DNA of 43,273 bases from Bacteroidales bacterium (lineage in GTDB: Bacteria; Bacteroidota; Bacteroidia; Bacteroidales; UBA932), in the NCBI GenBank assembly GCA_024692185.1, contig JAILMV010000028.1:1-43273 (forward strand). The letters are read 5' to 3'. The position numbers and the translations under genes were made by a program. This document shows positions 18,118 through 28,613 of this stretch, piece by piece (the first letter of the stretch is position 1; each line of letters opens with the position of its first letter). The notes under the pieces are model-generated. The model was not told the origin of the DNA. It saw nothing but the letters and a program-made list of their open reading frames with translations, and did no database searches.

Positions 18118-20154
18118 ATGACTAAGAGTTTTCAACATGTACTTGCCCTTTTTTGCGGCGTAGCACTCTGCCTGTCTTTCACCGCTCAGGCTCAGGACCT
18201 GAAACCCGTCAAAGACAAAGCCACGAAGAAGTATGGCTATCAGATGAAAGGCAAGAAAAAGGTCTGGGTAATCCAGCCTCAATATGACGATGCGAAGCGT
18301 TTCGTGGACGGTTATGCTGAAATCGAAGTGGGCGGATACACCGGACTGATCAATGAATACGGCGAGATGATTTTCGCCCCTAAGTACACCAATATAAGCA
18401 AGTTCGACAAATTCGGGCTGTGCGAACTGACGCGCAGGACCAGCAATGGGAAGTTCCACGGAATAGGCGACATGGCCGGCAACATAATCATCCCGGTAGA
18501 AGCCGAGAACGTGAGCGTGGACCGTTACGGCAACTTCCTCTATGCCAAATATATCACCAAGGTTCCCAACTTCAAGCCGGTTCCCCTGTGGGGCGTGTAT
18601 GACAGGACGGGCAAAGAGGTGTTCGAGCCTCAGTTCTCCGGCATTCCCAGCTTCCGCGAAGGCGTAGGCATAGTCAAATCCGGCATTAACGGTCTTTACG
18701 GGATGGCCGGAGCCGACGGCAGCATCCTCCGTCCTTTCAAGTATCTTTACATCTACTACTCCTCCGGAAATTACGAGGCCCTCGGGACCGACCTCAGCCA
18801 TCATGTATGGGGCTTCGATCTCAGGAGCAGCAGCACTATGCGCCAGATAGGTGCAGTCATCCCCTACGATGTAAAAAATGACCCCGTACGCCTGGCAGCC
18901 TGGCATAAAGGTCCCGTGGGAGAACGCTTGCACAGCAACAACGTCAAGATAATGGAGACCCATATGGGTTACTACGGGGCACAGACTGCCTGCCGTAATA
19001 TCCCTATCGACTGGGGCTTCAAACGCTTCATCCGCCTCGAGCCCTGCATAGTACCCGCAGGCACGCCGGATGCCATGTACTATAGCACCGGGCAGCGCTA
19101 CTACACCCTCAAGGCCCTGCTTTACGAGGCCGACGGGACCTTTGTCCGCGAGGTCTGCAGCCGAGGCTGGTTGGAGGGAGATTGCGCCGAAGGAGCCATC
19201 TACAATGCAGACGGCAAGGAGCGCTGGATGATCTTTGCGAACCCCAACACCATAGCCCTTCCCGCATTCACTACCGATCTTTACGATTACAGGCCCTTCG
19301 GCCATTCCGACATTTATGAAGGTCTGGGAATCAGCATCCAGGAGATGAACGAGCTGCGCAGCGTATATGACTTCTCCAATAGGACAAGGGCCCTTTATGA
19401 GGCCGAGAACCTCGGAGTAAGCTCCTACACTCCCCGCATCCCCAGTTCGGTCCACGCAAGGGCCGAGTTCAATGCCAGCAGGTCCCCCATCTTCCATTAT
19501 CCTTTCCACATGGGCGAGGTGGTCAACTGCGCCGTGCATGAGAAGGACGGAAAGATAGAGGTAGAGCTCAGCGACGACCTCGTATGCATGTTCAGGGACA
19601 GGATTTCGGATCCTAGCTACACCTTCAGCGAAGGCCCCGAAGTCATCTACTGGGGCCCCAACAATGCCCGTACCGTAAGGCTCAGCCTGGAAGCCATGCC
19701 TCACAGTGGCAATTATACCCAGGACGACCTTTACGGGACTGGTTATGCCTATATGCTCGTGCTGAACATGTATGAGGAGGATGGCAGCTGGCTGCGTACC
19801 CTGGGAGCAGCTCCCTGGGTAGATTTCCTGCAGGACGGCATACTGGTTTTCGAACCTCTCGGAATTGCGCTGATTTCTCCTTTCACCGGCCTGGACAGTT
19901 ACAACAAGGATTACAGCCATCATCAACCGCAGTACCATCAGCCGCAGAGCCACAGCCAGTCACCGAGTCGCAGCCAGACAGCGAGTCGCAGTTATGGCAC
20001 CAGAGTCAGCGGAGGAGCCCGCAACAGTGTTGCAGGGGCCGGTACTGCTAATCAAGAGCCAGTCAGCAAAGCAGCTCCTATGGTCCGTTTCAAGCCGGTT
20101 CCCCACAGCCTCTCGGCTCTCGAATCAGCACTCAGACACGGCAACGTCCAGTAA
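18118..20154 (+). CDS. Secreted WG-repeat-containing protein
   Basis: Signal peptide (MTKSFQHVLALFCGVALCLSFTAQAQ); WG-like repeats (YGYQMKGKKKVWVIQPQYDDAKRFVDGYAEIEVGGYTGLINEYGEMIFAPKYTNIS...); His/Gln/Ser-rich C-terminus. Confidence 0.75.
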   Translation: MTKSFQHVLALFCGVALCLSFTAQAQDLKPVKDKATKKYGYQMKGKKKVWVIQPQYDDAKRFVDGYAEIEVGGYTGLINEYGEMIFAPKYTNISKFDKFGLCELTRRTSNGKFHGIGDMAGNIIIPVEAENVSVDRYGNFLYAKYITKVPNFKPVPLWGVYDRTGKEVFEPQFSGIPSFREGVGIVKSGINGLYGMAGADGSILRPFKYLYIYYSSGNYEALGTDLSHHVWGFDLRSSSTMRQIGAVIPYDVKNDPVRLAAWHKGPVGERLHSNNVKIMETHMGYYGAQTACRNIPIDWGFKRFIRLEPCIVPAGTPDAMYYSTGQRYYTLKALLYEADGTFVREVCSRGWLEGDCAEGAIYNADGKERWMIFANPNTIALPAFTTDLYDYRPFGHSDIYEGLGISIQEMNELRSVYDFSNRTRALYEAENLGVSSYTPRIPSSVHARAEFNASRSPIFHYPFHMGEVVNCAVHEKDGKIEVELSDDLVCMFRDRISDPSYTFSEGPEVIYWGPNNARTVRLSLEAMPHSGNYTQDDLYGTGYAYMLVLNMYEEDGSWLRTLGAAPWVDFLQDGILVFEPLGIALISPFTGLDSYNKDYSHHQPQYHQPQSHSQSPSRSQTASRSYGTRVSGGARNSVAGAGTANQEPVSKAAPMVRFKPVPHSLSALESALRHGNVQ

Positions 20155-20177
20155 TGGATACGACATAACAAAAAAAA

Positions 20178-20205
20178 GAGATCGGCGGGTGCCGATCTCT
20201 TTTTT
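20178..20205. terminator. Bidirectional terminator between WG-repeat gene and dnaK
   Basis: A7-GAGATCGGC-GGGT-GCCGATCTC-TTTTTT between two convergent genes. Confidence 0.9.
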
Positions 20206-20221
20206 ATCGTATGGCCGAGGC

Positions 20222-22126
20222 TTACTGCTCGTCGGGAGCATTGTTTCCGCCGCCGTAGTCAGGACCCGGACCCTGAGGGCCACCCTGAGGGCCCTGAGGA
20301 CCGGCCTGGGGGCCGCCCTGGGCACCTGCCTGCTGACCAGCCTGGTACATCTTCTCGAAAGCCTTGCTGAGAGCAGCCGAGTACTTGTCGATGTCTTCCA
20401 GATTCTGGTTCTTGACAGCCTCCTTAAGAGGATTCAGGTTGCTTTCGACCTCTGCCTTAACGTCTGCAGGAACCTTGTCCCCGTTGTCCTTGAGGAACTT
20501 CTCTGCCTGGAAGCAGAGGGCATCTGCATTGTTGATCTTGTCCACCTTTTCCTTGGCAGCCTTGTCGGCATCCTCGTTGGCCTTGGCCTCATCGCGCATA
20601 CGCTTGATTTCGTCCTCGCTCAGGCCGCTCGATGCTTCGATGCGGATGTGCTGCTCCTTGCCGGTGCTCTTGTCCTTTGCGGATACGCTCAGGATACCGT
20701 TGGTATCGATGTCGAAGGAAACTTCGATCTGAGGGATTCCACGAGGTGCAGGTGCGATTCCGTCGAGGTGGAAGATACCGATCTGCTTGTTGTCTTTGGC
20801 CATCGGACGCTCGCCCTGGAGGACGCGGATCTCGACTGAAGGCTGGTTGTCGGCAGCGGTGCTGAACACCTGCTCCTTATGCACAGGAATGGTAGTATTG
20901 CTTTCGATGAGCTTGGTCATCACTCCGCCGAGGGTCTCGATACCGAGGCTCAGAGGGGTAACGTCGAGCAGGAGGACATCCTTCACGTCGCCGGCGAGCA
21001 CGCCGCCCTGGATGGATGCGCCGATTGCCACGACCTCATCGGGGTTGACGCTCTTGTTGGGTTCTTTTCCGAAGAAGTTCTTCACGAGTTCCTGGATCTT
21101 GGGGATACGGGTGGAACCGCCCACGAGAAGGACCTCGTCGATGTCGGAGGTATTGAGATGTGCATCCTGCAGGGCCTTGCGGCAAGGCTCGATACTGCGC
21201 TGGAACAGGTTGTCGCAGAGGGCTTCGAACTTGGCACGGGTAAGGCTCTTCACGAGGTGGCGGGGAACGCCGTCAACTGCGGTGATGTAAGGCAGGTTGA
21301 TCTCGGTGCTGGTCTGGTTGGAGAGCTCGATCTTGGCCTTTTCGGCAGCTTCCTTGAGGCGCTGGAGGGCCATAGGGTCCTTCTTGAGGTCGAGACCGCT
21401 GTTCTCGGCAGCGAACTCGCTGGCGAGCCAGTCGATGATGACCTGGTCGAAATCGTCACCTCCGAGGTGGGTGTCACCGTTGGTGGACTTGACCTCGAAC
21501 ACACCGTCGCCGAGTTCCAGGATGGAGATATCGAAGGTACCGCCGCCCAGGTCGTACACAGCGACCTTCATGTTCTTGTTCTTCTTGTCCAGACCGTATG
21601 CAAGAGCTGCTGCGGTAGGCTCGTTGATGATACGCTTCACATCGAGGCCTGCGATCTTGCCGGCTTCCTTGGTAGCCTGACGCTGGGAGTCGGAGAAGTA
21701 TGCAGGGACGGTGATGACAGCCTCGGTAACAGGCTGGCGGAGATAATCTTCCGCAGTCTTCTTCATCTTCTGGAGGATGATGGCGGAAATCTCCTGAGGA
21801 GAATACATACGGCCGTTGATGTCCACGCGGGGGGTATTGTTCTCGCCCTTCACCACGCTATAAGGTACGCGGGAGATTTCCTTGCCTACCTGGTCGTAGG
21901 TCTCGCCCATGAACCTCTTGATGGAGAATACTGTATTCTTAGGATTGGTGATGGCCTGACGCTTGGCAGGATTACCCACCTTGCGCTCGCCGTCGTCGGT
22001 GAAAGCGACCACCGAAGGAGTGGTGCGCTGACCTTCGTTATTGATGATTACGGTAGGCTGGTTGCCTTCCATGACCGCTACGCAACTGTTGGTTGTTCCG
22101 AGGTCGATTCCAATGATTTTTCCCAT
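20222..22126 (-). CDS. dnaK: Chaperone DnaK (Hsp70)
   Basis: [80 protein letters not shown]. Gly/Pro/Gln-rich C-terminal tail. Confidence 0.98.
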   Translation of the reverse strand: MGKIIGIDLGTTNSCVAVMEGNQPTVIINNEGQRTTPSVVAFTDDGERKVGNPAKRQAITNPKNTVFSIKRFMGETYDQVGKEISRVPYSVVKGENNTPRVDINGRMYSPQEISAIILQKMKKTAEDYLRQPVTEAVITVPAYFSDSQRQATKEAGKIAGLDVKRIINEPTAAALAYGLDKKNKNMKVAVYDLGGGTFDISILELGDGVFEVKSTNGDTHLGGDDFDQVIIDWLASEFAAENSGLDLKKDPMALQRLKEAAEKAKIELSNQTSTEINLPYITAVDGVPRHLVKSLTRAKFEALCDNLFQRSIEPCRKALQDAHLNTSDIDEVLLVGGSTRIPKIQELVKNFFGKEPNKSVNPDEVVAIGASIQGGVLAGDVKDVLLLDVTPLSLGIETLGGVMTKLIESNTTIPVHKEQVFSTAADNQPSVEIRVLQGERPMAKDNKQIGIFHLDGIAPAPRGIPQIEVSFDIDTNGILSVSAKDKSTGKEQHIRIEASSGLSEDEIKRMRDEAKANEDADKAAKEKVDKINNADALCFQAEKFLKDNGDKVPADVKAEVESNLNPLKEAVKNQNLEDIDKYSAALSKAFEKMYQAGQQAGAQGGPQAGPQGPQGGPQGPGPDYGGGNNAPDEQ

Positions 22127-22216
22127 GATATTGTGTTTTTCTTGTTTTTCTGTTAATCTGTCACACTACAGGCGACGCTTTTCATTACAACTAAAGCTGT
22201 GCCACCCGAGCAATTG

Positions 22217-22238
22217 TGACAAATTGTCATTATCTTTG
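22217..22238 (+). promoter_or_regulatory. Palindrome plus -7 box upstream of RluA-family gene (dnaK/rlu divergent region)
   Basis: TGACAA-A-TTGTCA (22217-22229), immediately followed by TATCTTTG (22231-22238). Confidence 0.5.
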
Positions 22239-22245
22239 CACGCAT

Positions 22246-22941
22246 ATGGATTATTCCGACATCGCATCCCGTATTGTCTATGAGGACAACCACCTGCTTG
22301 TAATCGACAAGAAGGTCGGGGAGATAGTCCAAGGGGACAAGACCGGGGACGAGCCTCTAAGCGAGACCCTGAAAGCATTCATAAAGGAACGTGACAACAA
22401 GCCGGGGAACGTGTTTCTCGGAGTTACCCACCGTCTGGACAGGCCTGTGAGCGGGCTGTGCATCTTTGCCAAGACATCCAAGGCCCTGGAAAGGCTGAAC
22501 GCGATGTTCCGCGACGGTGAGGTGCACAAGACCTATCTGGCCCTGTGCTGTGCTGCGCCTGCCGAAAAGGAGGGCCTGCTGGAAGACTGGATGGAGCGCA
22601 ACGAAAAACTGAACAAGAGTTTCATCACCCGCAAACCCGGGCCCAAGGCCAAGCTTGCAAAGCTTCGCTACCGCCACATTGCGGATACTGACAGATACTT
22701 TCTGTTGGAAGTGGAGCTGCTGACCGGCCGCCATCATCAGATACGCTGCCAGCTCTCGCACATGGGTTGCCCCATCAAAGGCGACCTGAAATACGGTGCC
22801 CCGCGCTCGAACCGCGACGGAGGCATCTGCCTACAGGCCCACAGCATCAGATTCATTCATCCTGTGAAGAAAGAAGAGCTTCTTCTCGAGGCATCCTTAC
22901 CTCAATCTTGGAAATTGCCGGACGAGGTTTTGAAAGCCTGA
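22246..22941 (+). CDS. RluA-family pseudouridine synthase
   Basis: MDYSDIASRIVYEDNHLLVIDKKVG, GVTHRLDRPVSGLCIFAKTSKAL (catalytic Asp), LLTGRHHQIRCQLSHMGCPIKGDLKYGA. Confidence 0.92.
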   Translation: MDYSDIASRIVYEDNHLLVIDKKVGEIVQGDKTGDEPLSETLKAFIKERDNKPGNVFLGVTHRLDRPVSGLCIFAKTSKALERLNAMFRDGEVHKTYLALCCAAPAEKEGLLEDWMERNEKLNKSFITRKPGPKAKLAKLRYRHIADTDRYFLLEVELLTGRHHQIRCQLSHMGCPIKGDLKYGAPRSNRDGGICLQAHSIRFIHPVKKEELLLEASLPQSWKLPDEVLKA

Positions 22942-23908
22942 GGCGGGTCAGCATGTCCGACGGGGCCTCGTCCATGAACATCCTGAACGACATATTGAAA
23001 GTTACCTGGGAGTGGAAACCTGACATGAATGCCAGTTCTATCACCTTCAGGTAGGGGTCTTCTCTCATCATCTTGACAGCATAGGCCACGCGGTGCCAGT
23101 TCACGTACTGGCGGAAGTTCTTGTTGGTGTACTTGTTCACGGCGCGGCTGATATAGACCTTGTTCACCTTCAGTATGTCAGCCATCTCCACCAAGGTGAA
23201 CTTGTCGTTCAGATAGGGTTTCTTGTCCCTCATCAGCTGCTCCACCCTGTTGTATATCTTGTTGAGTATGTTCGTCTCTACCTCAGGGACCGAGCCGAGA
23301 CTATTACCGTTGGATATTATTATAGACTGTATGCGCCTCTCTTTCTTTTGCCTGATTATGACGGTGTGCCCGGTCAGGGTCCTGTAATGCAGGAAGACGT
23401 CCGTAATGAATATGGCTACGGCCGCAACGATGAAAGGGACCGGGGACTGGCTCTTTTCGTTCATGAACATGAGCAAGGGCACGAAAAGCATTATGTCCAG
23501 GTTGAAAAGGGCTCTGGAATCCTCCTCGGCGCTGCACCAAGGGGCGTCTTTGCGGAAAAGGGATGCCGGTTCCTTGTATTTCCTGTAAACCCATTCACTG
23601 AGGATAATTGCCGAGATGAAGGCGCTGGGCAGCAGGAAGAGAATTACGCAGTCATCCGCATCGGCCACGAAAAAATTTGCGGTCAGATAATATACCGACA
23701 CCGAAGCGCACATATACGCCGATGTTTTTGCGTCTTCCCTGGTTAGCGGGTTGGACACATATATTACCGCCGCAGCCAGAAGGTAGCAACAAAGTTTCAA
23801 AACCTTAAGTCTGGCGTCCGTATCGACCCCTCCCGTCAACATCAGCAGCACGAACAGCACGATCGGCGTGAACCTCAGGGCCATGTGAATAGTGAAGATT
23901 TTTTTCAT
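22853..23908 (-). CDS. Membrane-associated AraC-family transcriptional regulator
   Basis: N-terminal half with about six hydrophobic segments; C-terminal FTLVEMADILKVNKVYISRAVNKYTNKNFRQYVNWHRVAYAVKMM..LAFMSGFHSQVTFNMSFRMFMDEAPSDM = AraC HTH. Confidence 0.85.
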   Translation of the reverse strand: MKKIFTIHMALRFTPIVLFVLLMLTGGVDTDARLKVLKLCCYLLAAAVIYVSNPLTREDAKTSAYMCASVSVYYLTANFFVADADDCVILFLLPSAFISAIILSEWVYRKYKEPASLFRKDAPWCSAEEDSRALFNLDIMLFVPLLMFMNEKSQSPVPFIVAAVAIFITDVFLHYRTLTGHTVIIRQKKERRIQSIIISNGNSLGSVPEVETNILNKIYNRVEQLMRDKKPYLNDKFTLVEMADILKVNKVYISRAVNKYTNKNFRQYVNWHRVAYAVKMMREDPYLKVIELAFMSGFHSQVTFNMSFRMFMDEAPSDMLTRLRLSKPRPAISKIEVRMPREEALLSSQDE

Positions 23909-23942
23909 ATAGTTCCCCCTTTGGCTTGCAATATAATAATAT

Positions 23943-23972
23943 CCCCTGTTTGCAGGTAGTCCTGAACAGGGG
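23943..23972. repeat. Interrupted palindrome upstream of the AraC-type regulator
   Basis: CCCCTGTT-TG-CAGG-TAGT-CCTG-AACAGGGG: 12 bp of stem with a 2-nt bulge. Confidence 0.8.
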
Positions 23973-24027
23973 GTAAAAACTAAAATTTATGTTTGCGTAG
24001 GTCCAAGTTTTTACCTACACATATTAC

Positions 24028-24960
24028 CTACATCTTTTTCTTGATCTCGTCGAAGCCCTTTCCATACACTCCAGTGACCGAAGATACCGAAAGGAAGGCA
24101 TCCGGATCTATCATCTTTATGTAGCGCAGAAGCAGGTTGAGATCGGTCTTGCGGGTCAGGACCATAAGCACCTCGGTCTGCTCCTTGGTGTACCAGCCCT
24201 TGCCGTCCAGGACGGTTACGCCACGGTGCAGGTCCTTGGTGATGGAGTCCGCAATCTTGGCATAATGCTTCGACAGTATGAACAGCTGCACGCTCTGGCG
24301 CGAACCGGTGATTACCAGATCCAGCACCGTGCTGTTTATTGTAATCAATATGAAACCATATACCACCGTGGTCAGTTTCTCGATGAAAGGAACCAGGGTG
24401 CCATCTGCCTTGTAAGAAGGTATCAGCAGCGAGGAAAGGATTACGACCACGTCCATGTAGAGGATGAGCCTGCCCGGGGAAACGTTCCGGTACTTGTTCA
24501 CCATCAGGGCGATGATGTCGGTGCCGCCCGTACTGCCGCCTGCCACCATGGTCAAACCTATGCCGACGCCTACCATGATACCACCCATAATGGTACTCAT
24601 CAGCTTTCCGTTGTCGAGCGAGATGGCCTGGATGAAATCGGCAGGAATTATGCCCTGGAAGAGGTTCAGGCCTATCGAGGCAAGAATGGTCGCATAGATG
24701 GTCTTCCAACCGAAACTGAAGCCCAGCACGAATAGGGCCGCAATTATCAACGCGACATTGATCACGAAGTAGGAATAACCTATCTTGATGACACCATGGG
24801 TCGCGTATTGCAGAATTGCAGAGAGGCCGGTCACGCCGCCGCCGACCAAGTTGTTGGTGACAAGGAAAATGCTCCATCCTAACACATAGAGCAGTATGCC
24901 CAGGGTAACCAGGGCGTATTCCTTGACCGTACGTCCTACGCTAGTTTGTTTGATCGCCAT
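24028..24960 (-). CDS. YitT family membrane protein (DUF2179), copy 2
   Basis: [68 protein letters not shown]. Confidence 0.9.
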   Translation of the reverse strand: MAIKQTSVGRTVKEYALVTLGILLYVLGWSIFLVTNNLVGGGVTGLSAILQYATHGVIKIGYSYFVINVALIIAALFVLGFSFGWKTIYATILASIGLNLFQGIIPADFIQAISLDNGKLMSTIMGGIMVGVGIGLTMVAGGSTGGTDIIALMVNKYRNVSPGRLILYMDVVVILSSLLIPSYKADGTLVPFIEKLTTVVYGFILITINSTVLDLVITGSRQSVQLFILSKHYAKIADSITKDLHRGVTVLDGKGWYTKEQTEVLMVLTRKTDLNLLLRYIKMIDPDAFLSVSSVTGVYGKGFDEIKKKM

Positions 24961-25879
24961 TATTGTTTTTCTTTTTACCGCTGATTCCGGCTTTTATTTC
25001 TTCGAAACCTTCTCCATATACGCTACCTACGGAGTTCACCGTCAGGAAGGCCTTGTCGTCCAGGGACTTGATAACCTTGGTAACCTCGGGAACCTCATTC
25101 CTGCGCATAAGCAGCAGAAGCACGTCCTTTTCCTTCTTGGTGTACCAGCCTATAGCCTTCAGCACGGTCACTCCCCTCTCCATCTTTCCAATGATGTAAT
25201 CCGCAATCTCTTTCTGCTTGGAAGAGAACACCAGCAGCTGCACGGCGCCTCTGTCACCTACCACCACATAGTCGATTACGCAGGCATAGGTGGCCATCAT
25301 GATATAGCCATAGACCATATCGCCGAAGGCCCTGCCAGGCAGGAACAGAATGGAGGTGATGATGATGAAGTCGGTAATCAGGAACATGAAGCTCAGGGAT
25401 ACCGGCCAGTACTTGTTCACTATCAGGGCAATGATGTCGGTGCCTCCGGTACTGCCACCTTTGCGAATGGTAAGGCCGATACCGACAGCCTCAAGCACAC
25501 CGGCAATTACGGGAATCATCACCTTCTCGGGCACATAGAAGAAGTTGCCCGGGATGGCCTGCATCCAGCCGAGGCCTGCGAAAAGCTTCAGGGCCAGGGC
25601 CTGGATCGCGATGCAGTAGATGGTGCGGAAGCCGAAACCGATGCCGAACACCAGTATGGCCAGGATAATCAAGGCAACGTTTATCACGGCATAGGAGTAA
25701 GAAGCTATGATAGCTCCGCCAGTTGCATACTCGATCACGGCGCAAAGACCCATCAAGCCGCCTGCCGACATGCCGTTAGGTATCATGAAGCACTCCCAGG
25801 CCACCGTCACGAACAGCACGCCCAGGGTCATCACCAGATAATCCGCGAGGGTAGATACTACTTTATTCTTCTGTTTCAT
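24941..25879 (-). CDS. YitT family membrane protein (DUF2179), copy 1
   Basis: [70 protein letters not shown]. Parallel architecture to the next gene. Confidence 0.9.
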   Translation of the reverse strand: MKQKNKVVSTLADYLVMTLGVLFVTVAWECFMIPNGMSAGGLMGLCAVIEYATGGAIIASYSYAVINVALIILAILVFGIGFGFRTIYCIAIQALALKLFAGLGWMQAIPGNFFYVPEKVMIPVIAGVLEAVGIGLTIRKGGSTGGTDIIALIVNKYWPVSLSFMFLITDFIIITSILFLPGRAFGDMVYGYIMMATYACVIDYVVVGDRGAVQLLVFSSKQKEIADYIIGKMERGVTVLKAIGWYTKKEKDVLLLLMRRNEVPEVTKVIKSLDDKAFLTVNSVGSVYGEGFEEIKAGISGKKKNNNGDQTN

Positions 25880-28608
25880 TTGAGGACTATGTTTACCATC
25901 CTCCCGGGAACCACGATGACCTTCACAATGTTCATTCCGCCCACATACTTGGCGGTCTGCTCCATCTCGCGGATGGCAGCTTCCACCTCGGCGGGTGAGG
26001 CACTCTTGGACATATCTACCGTGAAACGGGTCTTTCCGTTGAACGCGACCGGATAGGTAACAGTGTCCTCGACGGTAAGTTTCTCGTCATAGACAGGGAA
26101 ACTGGCACCGGTGACGCTGCTGTCGTGGCCAAGCCTCTCCCAGAGTTCTTCCGCCATATGGGGAGCAAAAGGAGAAAGCAGCACGACCAGGGGCTCGAGC
26201 ACTTCGCGCGAGCTGCATTTAAGGTCGGTCAGTTCATTCACGGCAATCATGAAAGCACTGATGGTGGTATTGTAGGAGAAGTTTTCTATATCTTCCTGTT
26301 CTTTGCCGATGAGCTTGTGGAGGGCCTTCAGTTCCGCGGGGCTTGCCTTGGTGTCGGTCACCAGGAAGTTCTCGCGGTCGTAGAACAGCCTCCAGAACTT
26401 GCGCAGGAACCTGTTCACGCCGTCGATGCCCTTGGTATCCCAAGGCTTGCTCTGTTCGACGGGGCCGAGGAACATCTCGTACAGGCGCAGGGTATCGGCG
26501 CCGTAGTTCTCGCAGATATCGTCGGGGTTCACCACGTTGTACATGCTCTTACTCATCTTCTCCACGGCCCAGCCGCAGATGTATTCGCCATTCTCGAGCA
26601 CGAATTCGGCATCGTTGTACTCGGGCCTCCAGGCCTTGAAAGCTTCCAGGTCGAGCTTGTCGTTATGGACTATGTTGATATCCACGTGGATCTCGGTGGT
26701 CTCGTACTGGTCCTTGAGGCCGAGGGAGACGAACTTGTTGGTGCCGACTATACGGTAAACGAAGTTCGAACGTCCCTGGATCATGCCCTGGTTCACCAGC
26801 TTGCGGAAAGGCTCGTCCTCGCATACATATCCAAGGTCATAGAGGAACTTGTTCCAGAAGCGGGAGTAGATGAGGTGGCCGGTAGCATGCTCTGTACCTC
26901 CAACATAGAGATCGACATTGCGCCAGTACTTGTCGGCAGATGCACTCACGAGCTCGTTGTCGTTGTGAGGATCCATGTAGCGGAGGTAATAGGCACTGGA
27001 CCCTGCGAAACCGGGCATGGTGCAGGTTTCGATGGGATGTCCCTTATATGTCCAGTTCTTGGCGTTGGCGAGCGGGGGTTCCCCTCCCACTGCCTTGAAG
27101 GACTTGATTTCGGGCAGCATCAGAGGGAGTTCGCTGTCGGGGATGGGAGTGGCTATGCCATCTTTATAGTAGATGGGGAAAGGCTCTCCCCAATAGCGCT
27201 GACGCGAGAAAATGGCATCGCGCAGACGGAAATTGGTCTTGCGCCTGCCGAGGCCGTGAGCCTCAACATAGTCCTTGGCAGCCTCTATGGCCTCTTTGAC
27301 ATCCATTCCGTTCAGGAAGCCGGAATTGATCATCTTTCCTTCCTTTGCGTCGAAGCTCTGCTCGCTTACGTCGGCACCCTCGATAAGAGGGATGATGGGA
27401 AGGCCGAACTTCTTGGCGAAAGCATAGTCGCGGCTGTCGTGGGCAGGGACCGCCATGATGGCGCCGGTGCCGTAGCCGGCAAGCACGTACTCGGAAATCC
27501 AGATAGGAATCTTTTCGCCGGTGAGGGGATTGATGCCGTACGAACCGGAGAATACGCCGGTGACGGTCTTGGTCTCAGAAATACGTTCGCGCTCGGTCTT
27601 TTTCTTGACTTCCTTGATATAGGCCTCGACCGCCTCCTTCTGTTCGGGAGTGGTCAGTTCATCTACCAGATCGCTTTCGGGAGCAAGCACCATGAAGGTT
27701 ACTCCGAAAACGGTATCCGCACGGGTGGTGAAGATGGTGATGGGCTTGTGGACGTCCCCGCAGACGGTGTCGAACACCATTTCGGTTCCTTCGCTCTTGC
27801 CTATCCAGTTACGCTGCATCTCCTTGAGGGAGTCGGTCCAGTCGAGCTTGTCCAGGGAATCCAGCAGACGTCCGGCATAGGCCGATACGCGTAGCTGCCA
27901 CTGGGTCATCTTCTTCTGCTCCACAGGGAAACCTCCGCGCTCGGAAAGGCCGTCCTTGACCTCGTCGTTGGCAAGCACTGTGCCCAGTCCCTCGCACCAG
28001 TTCACGGTCGTTTCGCCCTGATATGCAATGCGATAGCGCATCAGGATGGCAGCTTTCTCCTTCTCGGAAGCGCTCTTCCAGATCTTGGGAGTGATATCAT
28101 CGTAACCGCTGGTCTCGAACTTGGAGACAAGCTCGGTAATAGGGCGGGCCTTGTCCATCTGGGGGTCGTACCAGCTCTTGAACATCTTCAGGAATGCCCA
28201 CTGCGTCCACTTGTAATACTCGGGATCGCAGGTACGGAAGGAACGGTCCCAGTCGAAAGAGAAGCCGATGCGGTCCAGCTGCTCACGATAGCGGGCCACA
28301 TTCTGGGTAGTGGTCTTTTCGGGATGCTGGCCCGTCTGGATGGCATACTGCTCGGCCGGAAGACCGAAAGCATCGTAACCCATTGGGTGAAGCACGTTGA
28401 AACCCTTCAGCCTCTTGTAGCGGGCATAGATGTCGCTGGCTATGTAGCCGAGGGGATGACCCACGTGAAGTCCTGCCCCGGAGGGGTAAGGAAACATGTC
28501 CAGCACATAAAATTTGGGTCTGGAATCATCCTCCGTAGTCTTGTAGGTCTTTTCTTCAGCCCAACGCTTCTGCCATTTCTTCTCTATAGTCCTGAAATCG
28601 TAATCCAT
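25876..28608 (-). CDS. leuS: Leucyl-tRNA synthetase
   Basis: [84 protein letters not shown]. Start moved from 28794 to ATG 28608. Confidence 0.98.
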   Translation of the reverse strand: MDYDFRTIEKKWQKRWAEEKTYKTTEDDSRPKFYVLDMFPYPSGAGLHVGHPLGYIASDIYARYKRLKGFNVLHPMGYDAFGLPAEQYAIQTGQHPEKTTTQNVARYREQLDRIGFSFDWDRSFRTCDPEYYKWTQWAFLKMFKSWYDPQMDKARPITELVSKFETSGYDDITPKIWKSASEKEKAAILMRYRIAYQGETTVNWCEGLGTVLANDEVKDGLSERGGFPVEQKKMTQWQLRVSAYAGRLLDSLDKLDWTDSLKEMQRNWIGKSEGTEMVFDTVCGDVHKPITIFTTRADTVFGVTFMVLAPESDLVDELTTPEQKEAVEAYIKEVKKKTERERISETKTVTGVFSGSYGINPLTGEKIPIWISEYVLAGYGTGAIMAVPAHDSRDYAFAKKFGLPIIPLIEGADVSEQSFDAKEGKMINSGFLNGMDVKEAIEAAKDYVEAHGLGRRKTNFRLRDAIFSRQRYWGEPFPIYYKDGIATPIPDSELPLMLPEIKSFKAVGGEPPLANAKNWTYKGHPIETCTMPGFAGSSAYYLRYMDPHNDNELVSASADKYWRNVDLYVGGTEHATGHLIYSRFWNKFLYDLGYVCEDEPFRKLVNQGMIQGRSNFVYRIVGTNKFVSLGLKDQYETTEIHVDINIVHNDKLDLEAFKAWRPEYNDAEFVLENGEYICGWAVEKMSKSMYNVVNPDDICENYGADTLRLYEMFLGPVEQSKPWDTKGIDGVNRFLRKFWRLFYDRENFLVTDTKASPAELKALHKLIGKEQEDIENFSYNTTISAFMIAVNELTDLKCSSREVLEPLVVLLSPFAPHMAEELWERLGHDSSVTGASFPVYDEKLTVEDTVTYPVAFNGKTRFTVDMSKSASPAEVEAAIREMEQTAKYVGGMNIVKVIVVPGRMVNIVLK

Positions 28609-28613
28609 TTTCT

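Noticed and set aside
18046-19953. 635-aa minus-strand ORF
   Set aside because: Antisense to the WG-repeat gene, which has a signal peptide, promoter box and terminator.
26125-27894. 589-aa plus-strand ORF
   Set aside because: Antisense to leuS.
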